In this document: one piece after another, positions 6,016-11,166 of the stretch
Position numbering within the stretch: the first letter of the stretch is position 1
How the letters are laid out: every line of letters begins with the position of its first letter
Translations under genes and position numbers: made by a program
NCBI GenBank assembly: GCA_021826655.1
Contig: JAKAZC010000056.1
Location: 1 to 11,166, forward strand
From: Actinomycetes bacterium
GTDB taxonomy: Bacteria > Actinomycetota > Acidimicrobiia > Acidimicrobiales > RAAP-2
Reading direction: 5' to 3'
DNA length: 11,166 nucleotides
Notes under the pieces: model-generated
Database searches by the model: none
Told to the model about the DNA's origin: nothing
The model's input: only the letters and a program-made list of their open reading frames with translations

Positions 6016-7481
6016 GCATCCTGGTGATCGACGTGGGCACGTCGGGTGTGCGGGGAGCCGTGGTCCGGCCCGATGCGTCGGTCGCACACATCCACCACGT
6101 GGCCACACTGCCCGACAGTCCGTTTCCCGGTCTCGTGGAATTCGACGGTGCCGCCATCGCCGCGGCCGTGCGGGACGTGGCCTCGCGCTGCCTCACCGAT
6201 GGAGGCCCGGTCGACGCGGTCGGGATCGCCAACCAGCGGGCCTCGACCCTGGTGTGGGACCGTGCCACGGGAGCGCCGGTCGCGCCCGGCCTCGGCTGGC
6301 AGGACCTGCGCACAGTTGGCATGTGTCTCGAGCTCCAGGGCCAGGGGATCCGGGTCGCCCCGAACGCGTCCGCCACAAAACTGGCCGCCATCCTGGATGT
6401 CGCCGATCCTGACCGCACCCGCGCGGAGCGCGGAGATCTGGCCTTCGGGACGATCGACACCTGGGTCGCCTGGGTTCTGTCCGGTGGGGATCTGCACGTC
6501 ACGGACGCCTCCAATGCCGGGGTCACCGGCCTGATCCACGGAGACGGTTCCGGGTGGAGCACCAACCTCCTCGCCGCACTGGGGATCCCCGAGGCGATGA
6601 TGCCCGCGATCGTCGACTCCTCCGGGGTCGTGGGTGCGGCCCGCACCCTGGAGGGCGCTCCACCCATCGCCGGTCTGGCCGGCGACCAGCAGGCCTCGCT
6701 CATCGGGCAGAGCTGCACGGCGGCCGGACAGGCCAAGGCCACATTCGGCACCGGAGGGATGCTCGACCAGTGTCTGGGTGGAACCCGTCCACATCAGGCC
6801 GTGCGCGGTCCGGCCGGGACGATCCCGATCATCGCGTGGCGGCGTAGGGGTGCGATCACCTGGGGCATCGAGGCGATCATGCTCTCGGCAGGCAACTGTG
6901 TGGAATGGCTACGCGACGACCTCGCCATCGTCGAGGACGTCGCGGACTCGGCCACTGTCGCCTCTCGGTGTGACGATTCCGGCGACGTGTGGTTCGTCCC
7001 CGCCCTCCTGGGACTCGGCACCCCCGTGTGGGACTTCGGAGCACGCGGCACCTTCACCGGGATCACCAGGGGGAGTGGACGGCCCGAACTGGTCCGGGCC
7101 GTTCTCGAGGGCGTGGCCCATCGCGGTGCCGACCTGCTCGAGTCCGCCGAATCCGACTCGGGACTTCCCGTCGGGTCACTACGGGTCGACGGCGGGATGA
7201 CCTCGAACGACGTATTCGTCCGGGCGCTCGCCGACGCCTGCGGCCGGCCGATCGAAATCTCCCCGGTACTCGAGGCCACGACGCTCGGGGCTGCGTTCCT
7301 GGCCGGGATGGCGGTCGGGACCTGGTCCGACGAGCACGACGTGGCGGCGGCATGGACTCCTCGTGCGGTGATCGAGCCGACACGCACCACGACCGAGCAG
7401 GCCGCCGACCGGGAACGGTGGCTCGATGCCCGGTCACGGGCGGAGGGTGCCGTGCCCGAACTGTCGGGAATCGACTTCTAG
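6012..7481 (+). CDS. FGGY-family carbohydrate/polyol kinase, glycerol kinase-like
   Basis: A 489-residue sugar/polyol kinase of the FGGY family, about the length of GlpK. Visible motifs are the N-terminal phosphate loop DVGTSGVRG (7-15), NQRASTLVWDRATG (74-87), GWQDLRT (95-101), the HVTDASNA segment (162-169), the catalytic-base region GLAGDQQASL (221-230, D225), the phosphate-2 motif FGTGGML (245-251), VPALLGLGTPVWDFGARG (329-346) and the adenosine-site RVDGGMTSND (391-400). These follow GlpK closely. However the GlpK motif NQRE, where R83 and E84 bind glycerol, is NQRA here (R76, A77), so glycerol may not be the substrate. A polyol such as erythritol, or dihydroxyacetone, is an alternative. 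ATG overlaps the oxidase stop as ATGA, so coupled expression with glpD and the oxidase is likely. I leave the symbol blank because specificity is uncertain. Confidence 0.88.
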   Translation: MSILVIDVGTSGVRGAVVRPDASVAHIHHVATLPDSPFPGLVEFDGAAIAAAVRDVASRCLTDGGPVDAVGIANQRASTLVWDRATGAPVAPGLGWQDLRTVGMCLELQGQGIRVAPNASATKLAAILDVADPDRTRAERGDLAFGTIDTWVAWVLSGGDLHVTDASNAGVTGLIHGDGSGWSTNLLAALGIPEAMMPAIVDSSGVVGAARTLEGAPPIAGLAGDQQASLIGQSCTAAGQAKATFGTGGMLDQCLGGTRPHQAVRGPAGTIPIIAWRRRGAITWGIEAIMLSAGNCVEWLRDDLAIVEDVADSATVASRCDDSGDVWFVPALLGLGTPVWDFGARGTFTGITRGSGRPELVRAVLEGVAHRGADLLESAESDSGLPVGSLRVDGGMTSNDVFVRALADACGRPIEISPVLEATTLGAAFLAGMAVGTWSDEHDVAAAWTPRAVIEPTRTTTEQAADRERWLDARSRAEGAVPELSGIDF

Positions 7482-7568
7482 GCCGGTCGACAGCGGCGTG
7501 CGGCGGCTGCCGGACTGCGCCCCCGTAGCGACGGTCGGATCGGTCGAAACGGCGAACGCGGTGAAGAC

Positions 7569-7582
7569 GTCCGACTTCGGAC
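7569..7582. promoter_or_regulatory. Perfect 14-bp inverted repeat upstream of the moxR promoter
   Basis: GTCCGACTTCGGAC is fully self-complementary apart from its central CT. It lies in the 217-bp gap between the kinase gene and moxR, 21 bases upstream of the proposed -35. It could be a regulator site or the stem of a hairpin ending the kinase operon; there is no T-run after it. Role unproven. Confidence 0.3.
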
Positions 7583-7603
7583 CCCCACACGACGGCGGGT
7601 GCG

Positions 7604-7633
7604 TTGTGGATGCGCGAACGGCCCCTCTACACT
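7604..7633 (+). promoter_or_regulatory. Predicted sigma70-type promoter of the moxR operon
   Basis: TTGTGG (7604-7609) and TACACT (7628-7633) are separated by 18 bp. TACACT fits the actinobacterial -10 pattern TAnnnT. Transcription would begin near 7640, giving a leader of about 59 bases before the moxR ATG. The site falls in the non-coding gap after the kinase gene, where a new transcription unit is expected. Confidence 0.5.
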
Positions 7634-7688
7634 TGACCGGGGCATGCTCTCGTGTCCCGACGATCCGACCGGCCCAGGCCGCGGAGGC

Positions 7689-7693
7689 AGGAG
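7689..7693 (+). promoter_or_regulatory. Ribosome binding site that fixes the moxR start
   Basis: AGGAG five bases before the ATG at 7699. It decides against the longer reading from 7426, which would run through the end of the kinase gene and the proposed promoter. Confidence 0.7.
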
Positions 7694-7698
7694 ACCCC

Positions 7699-8742
7699 AT
7701 GACCACGGGAATCGAGACATGGGGTAGCTCCGGCCCGCCGGGACCGGCCCCGGTTCCCGGGATCGGGACGGCCGGTGCGGCCGACCCGAACGGGCGGACC
7801 ACCGGCGTCGGCGCCATCGACGATGCGATCGCCCTTGCCGCTGAGCTCCACACCACATTGTCCGGGGTCGTCCTCGGGACGCCCTCCGCCGTGACCACCG
7901 CGGTGGTCTCGGCACTCTCGGGCGCTCACCTGTTGATCGAAGATGTCCCCGGCGTTGGCAAGACGGTCCTGGCCCGCGCCCTCGCCGGCGCCCTGGGAGC
8001 CGAGTTGTCGCGGGTCCAGGGTCACCCCGACCTGCTCCCATCCGACATCACCGGAGTGACGGTGTACTCGCCGGACACGGCCACCTGGGAATTCCGTCCC
8101 GGTCCGGTGTTCGCCAACGTCGTCCTGCTCGACGAGATGAACCGCACACCGCCGCGCACGCAGTCCGCCCTCCTGGAGTCCATGGAGGAGCAGCAGGTCT
8201 CGGTGGACGGCGAATCGTGGCCGCTGCCCCGGCCCCATCTGGTCATAGGCACCCAGAACCCGATCGGCCAATTGGGCACGTATCCACTGGCGGAGAGCCA
8301 ACTCGACCGTTTCGGACTGTCGACGTCGATCGGCTACCCCGACGCCGAGACCGAGACCCGGCTCGTGCTCCACGGCGGCGGCCGCTACGCACTCGACACC
8401 CTCACGCCGGTGGCCGACCCGGTCCGTTGGCAACGCGCGATCGACGCAACCGCCGGCATCCACGTGGCCCGTGCCGTCGCCGAATACGCAGTGACCCTCG
8501 TCCGGAGCACCCGCACCACCGGCTCCGTGCGCCTCGGAGCCAGTCCCCGGGCGGCTATCTCCCTGATCCACAGCTCCCAGGCCTACGCGGTCCTGTCGGG
8601 TCGGCCCTACGTCACCCCCGGGGACGTCCAGGCCGTCGCCGTCGCGTGCCTGTCGCACCGACTCATCGGCGAGGGGCCCGGCGGAGACGGTCCGGATCTG
8701 GTCGGCCGCGTGATCGCAGACACCCCCGCGCCCACCACGTGA
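7699..8742 (+). CDS. MoxR-family AAA+ ATPase
   Basis: A 347-residue AAA+ ATPase of the MoxR family, cytoplasmic, thought to act as a chaperone that activates or assembles partner proteins using ATP. Walker A is DVPGVGKTVLAR (82-93). Walker B is VVLLDEMNRTPPRTQ (141-155). The sensor-1 asparagine lies in GTQNPIG (184-190), and QLDRFGL (201-207) and GASPRAAI fit the later conserved arginine positions. Length is normal for the family; the first 40 residues are a Gly/Pro-rich variable leader. It heads the standard moxR-DUF58-transglutaminase order and its TGA overlaps the GTG of the DUF58 gene (GTGA). It has its own predicted promoter and ribosome site, so it begins a new transcription unit. The specific client is unknown; in this gene order the DUF58 protein and transglutaminase are natural candidates. 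Confidence 0.93.
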   Translation: MTTGIETWGSSGPPGPAPVPGIGTAGAADPNGRTTGVGAIDDAIALAAELHTTLSGVVLGTPSAVTTAVVSALSGAHLLIEDVPGVGKTVLARALAGALGAELSRVQGHPDLLPSDITGVTVYSPDTATWEFRPGPVFANVVLLDEMNRTPPRTQSALLESMEEQQVSVDGESWPLPRPHLVIGTQNPIGQLGTYPLAESQLDRFGLSTSIGYPDAETETRLVLHGGGRYALDTLTPVADPVRWQRAIDATAGIHVARAVAEYAVTLVRSTRTTGSVRLGASPRAAISLIHSSQAYAVLSGRPYVTPGDVQAVAVACLSHRLIGEGPGGDGPDLVGRVIADTPAPTT

Positions 8743-9857
8743 GTGAGGAGGTGACCGCCGGAGGCGCGACACGCCGACGCGGCGTCTACGCGGTACTGGT
8801 CGGGGTCGCTGCGGGCTTGGCCGGGATGACGGTCTCTCGAATCGTGCTCGGTCCGTCGACCGCACGGTTCGCCAGTGCGATCGGGGCGGCGGCGCTCATC
8901 ACCGGAACCCTCCTGTCGTGGCGGCTCCACAACCGTCGCCGCCCGGCCGACTCCCACGGGATACCTCGGGTCCTCCGCCTCCGCCGCCAGGTCCATCCCA
9001 CCGCGTGGGTCGGACCGGTGGCGGGCAGCATCATCACGCTCGCCGCATGGGCCGGCGTCGCCCACTCGAGCGGATCGGGATGGGTCCAGGCCGTCGGTTC
9101 GCTGCTGGCCGCATTCCTCCTCGTAGGCCTGATGGCCCCGGCCTGGCCGGCACGACGCGCCCGGATCTCCTGCACGGCGTCACCGTTCGACGGGCAGGCC
9201 GGTCTCCCGCTCGTCCTCACCGTCGAGGCGGACCGACCCGTGCGGATCCGGCCGGTCTTTCCGAGAGGCCCCGACCATCAGGCCGGCGGCCGCCAACGGG
9301 GGGGCCGCTCGGTCCGCCTCGAAGTGACGCCACTTCGACGGGGCGTACTCGATGCCGTGGTGGTCGAGCTGGGTTCGAGCGCGCCGTTCGGACTGCTGTG
9401 GTGGTGCCGGGAGGTCGAGCTCGCCCTCCCCCACGATCTCCACATCGCCCCCCGGACCGGGGACCGGACGGGGCTCTCCGTCACGGCGCACGCCACCGTC
9501 GGCGATGCGGCACCCCGTGTGCCTTCCGGGATCGGCGAGCCCCGGGGGATCCGGCCCTACGCACCGGGCGATCCCCGCAGAGCGGTGCACTGGCCTGCCA
9601 CGTCGCACGCCGGGACACTGATGGTCCGCGAGTCCGAGCGCCCCACGGACGACCCGGTCTTCGTCGAGATGGTGCTCCCCCGTCAGCCCGACGAGGCCGA
9701 GGCCGAGGCCGAGCGCACGATGTCCGGGGTAGCCGGTTGCCTCGCCCGTCATCAGTCGGTGGTCCTCGCCACGTCGGAACCGGCGGGCCGGGTGGTGCGC
9801 CCGGTGACCGACCGACTGGACCTCGGACGACGGCTCGCCCGGGCCGTACCGACATGA
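8739..9857 (+). CDS. DUF58 membrane protein
   Basis: A 372-residue membrane-anchored DUF58 protein, the usual partner of MoxR. Four hydrophobic stretches are visible near residues 16-36, 43-61, 89-107 and 115-133; many relatives show only two. A soluble part follows with SSAPFGLLWW (213-222) and the DUF58 core motif GIRPYAPGDPRRAVHW (270-285), then LMVRE (294-298). DUF58 proteins have a VWA-like fold and unknown biochemical role. Start choice: GTG at 8739 overlaps the moxR stop as GTGA and suits coupling. GTG at 8751 is also in frame but has AGGAG directly against it with no spacer. A small run of GAGGCC repeats (9693-9713) encodes EAEAEAE near 319-325. The TGA overlaps the next ATG. Confidence 0.88.
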   Translation: MSEEVTAGGATRRRGVYAVLVGVAAGLAGMTVSRIVLGPSTARFASAIGAAALITGTLLSWRLHNRRRPADSHGIPRVLRLRRQVHPTAWVGPVAGSIITLAAWAGVAHSSGSGWVQAVGSLLAAFLLVGLMAPAWPARRARISCTASPFDGQAGLPLVLTVEADRPVRIRPVFPRGPDHQAGGRQRGGRSVRLEVTPLRRGVLDAVVVELGSSAPFGLLWWCREVELALPHDLHIAPRTGDRTGLSVTAHATVGDAAPRVPSGIGEPRGIRPYAPGDPRRAVHWPATSHAGTLMVRESERPTDDPVFVEMVLPRQPDEAEAEAERTMSGVAGCLARHQSVVLATSEPAGRVVRPVTDRLDLGRRLARAVPT

Positions 9858-11166
9858 CCCTGTGGCAGACGTTCGTCGAGGTAAATCGACCAGGGCCGCC
9901 GGAGGACTCGGTGTCATTTCGCGTCGCCTCGGTCGCCGCCGTTCTCGTAGGGATCGGGGCGTGCTGGTCGGAGGGCCTGCTCAGTCCCATGGTGGCCCTC
10001 TTCGCGGTCACGGCCACCGTGGTCGGCAACCTCATCGCCTATGTCAAACGCTCGAGCCCGTGGCCCGGGGTAAAACCGGTCCTGGCTGCATGCGCGGTCG
10101 GTGGATTCGTCTGGTTCATCCTCACCGTCACCCGCACGGCGACCCCCGGCGACATCTCCACCGTCGAGGCGCCGCTGGCCGTCCTGTTCGCATGGGTCCT
10201 GTCCACCCACGCCTTCGATGTGCCGTCCCGACGCGACGTGACCTACTCGCTCGTCGGCTCCACTGCGTTGGTGGCGGTGGCCGCCGCCCAGTCGGTCGAT
10301 CTCGGTCTCGGTCTCTGGGTGCTCGCCTGGGTCGCTTGCTGCGTGTGGGGTCTCGTGGCCATGTGGCAGTCGCTCTCGGAATCGACCGGTGTGCCCTGGC
10401 GACCCCTGGTCGCAGCGGCGGCCCTGGTCGCCGTGGTGGCGGTCATGGTGATCGCCGTGCTGCCCGCTCCGAAGGTGTCGGCATCGCTGATCTTCGCCTC
10501 GGCATCCGGGTCGTCCGCCCCAGTCGACAATCCCGCCAACTTGACCGACGGTGGGAGTTCCCTGCCAGCCCACGCAGCGAGCCCCGCCGGACGCACGGGC
10601 GTCGGAGGGTTCCTCGGCTTCGCCAAGTCCCTGGACACGGCCGATCGGGTGGCCCTGGGAAACCAGGTCATCATGCGAGTCCGGGCCTCCCGCCCGAACT
10701 ACTGGGTGGGTCAGACCTTCGACGACTGGAACGGCCAGTCATGGGTACAGTCGACCAACCCGGTGAACGGGCAGCGCACCCAGAAGCTGACAGGCGGCTC
10801 CCCGTTCACCATTTCGACCTACCCGGACCAGGTCGCCACCCTGTCCTCGGGAGCTGAGGACGTGCAGACCTTCTTCCTCACCACCGGCGGCCCGAACCTC
10901 GTCTTCCACGCTGACGACGCCCAGCGGGTCTACCTGCAGGCACATGCCATCTACGTGACAGCGGACGGCACCATCGCCTCGAGCCAGTCGATGGGTCCGG
11001 GCACGATCTACACGGTGGTGTCGAGCGATACGGGCGCGACCGCCGATCAGCTGCGCGCCGCCACCGCTGCATCCCCCTTCCCCGAACCGAACGGCCCGAT
11101 CGTCGGCCAGACCGCGCTCGGGGCGGCCGAACGGGATCGCTACCTGCAACTGCCACGCACATACAC
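9854..11166 (+). CDS. TgpA-like transglutaminase membrane protein, N-terminal part
   Basis: The reading frame from ATG 9854 is open to the window end (437 codons) and incomplete at the 3' end. About seven membrane segments are visible (near 22-38, 42-64, 75-92, 103-118, 131-146, 149-170, 184-203). They match the DUF3488/TgpA N-terminal region, including FDVPSRRDVTYSLVG at 121-135. A presumed extracytoplasmic part follows with the TgpA-type motif NYWVGQTFDDWNGQSWV (282-298). The last visible residues, RYLQLPRTY, resemble the short linker that comes just before the transglutaminase domain. The Cys-His-Asp catalytic residues are therefore outside the window and cannot be checked. ATGA overlap with the DUF58 stop places it in the moxR operon. 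Proteins of this type are presumed to act on cell-envelope proteins or peptides; the substrate is unknown. Confidence 0.85.
   Translation, partial: MTLWQTFVEVNRPGPPEDSVSFRVASVAAVLVGIGACWSEGLLSPMVALFAVTATVVGNLIAYVKRSSPWPGVKPVLAACAVGGFVWFILTVTRTATPGDISTVEAPLAVLFAWVLSTHAFDVPSRRDVTYSLVGSTALVAVAAAQSVDLGLGLWVLAWVACCVWGLVAMWQSLSESTGVPWRPLVAAAALVAVVAVMVIAVLPAPKVSASLIFASASGSSAPVDNPANLTDGGSSLPAHAASPAGRTGVGGFLGFAKSLDTADRVALGNQVIMRVRASRPNYWVGQTFDDWNGQSWVQSTNPVNGQRTQKLTGGSPFTISTYPDQVATLSSGAEDVQTFFLTTGGPNLVFHADDAQRVYLQAHAIYVTADGTIASSQSMGPGTIYTVVSSDTGATADQLRAATAASPFPEPNGPIVGQTALGAAERDRYLQLPRTY

Noticed and set aside
4618..6108. Minus-strand frame of 496 codons opposite the AGPS-type oxidase
   Set aside because: The plus strand encodes all conserved oxidase motifs; the minus frame is low-complexity and unlike any family I recognise.
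9862..10857. Plus-strand frame of 331 codons, Arg/Gly-rich
   Set aside because: It overlaps the TgpA-like frame from 9854, which has membrane segments and the conserved YWVGQTFD motif. The competing frame is Arg/Gly-rich without domain signals.

Overview
The window looks like chromosomal DNA from a high-GC Gram-positive bacterium of the phylum Actinomycetota. The evidence is strong G/C bias at third codon positions, GTG starts, tight 4-bp stop/start overlaps (ATGA, GTGA) and the gene families present. The PerR/rubrerythrin/Fe-S/DUF3501 group makes me lean towards an Acidimicrobiia-like lineage, but the sequence alone does not settle this. I see no rRNA, tRNA, insertion sequence, integrase or CRISPR array.

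Left part, minus strand (1-2510): a compact oxidative-stress module, transcribed right to left. It holds a PerR-like Fur-family regulator, a short rubrerythrin without a rubredoxin domain, a GlpC/HdrD-like protein with two ferredoxin-type clusters and CCG domains, and the first codons of a DUF3501 protein cut off by the window edge. The likely logic is a metal-based peroxide sensor controlling a di-iron peroxidase. The Fe-S protein and DUF3501 would be partners of unknown function, possibly supplying electrons. This is the most interesting part of the window.

Middle part, plus strand (2630-7481): a three-gene operon joined by ATGA overlaps. It encodes a GlpD-type FAD glycerol-3-phosphate dehydrogenase, an FAD oxidase of the alkyl-DHAP synthase (AGPS) type, and an FGGY-family kinase resembling glycerol kinase. 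Together they suggest metabolism of glycerol or a related polyol, or conceivably ether-lipid precursor formation. The kinase lacks the glutamate that binds glycerol in GlpK, so its substrate is open. GlpD carries an odd C-terminal tail made by seven perfect copies of a 9-bp repeat (Val-Glu-Ser). The 119-bp gap between perR and glpD holds an AT-rich imperfect palindrome, a candidate operator.

Right part, plus strand (7604 to the end): a plausible sigma70-type promoter is followed by the widespread MoxR ATPase / DUF58 / TgpA-like transglutaminase cluster, again with 4-bp overlaps. The transglutaminase is cut by the window end before its catalytic domain.
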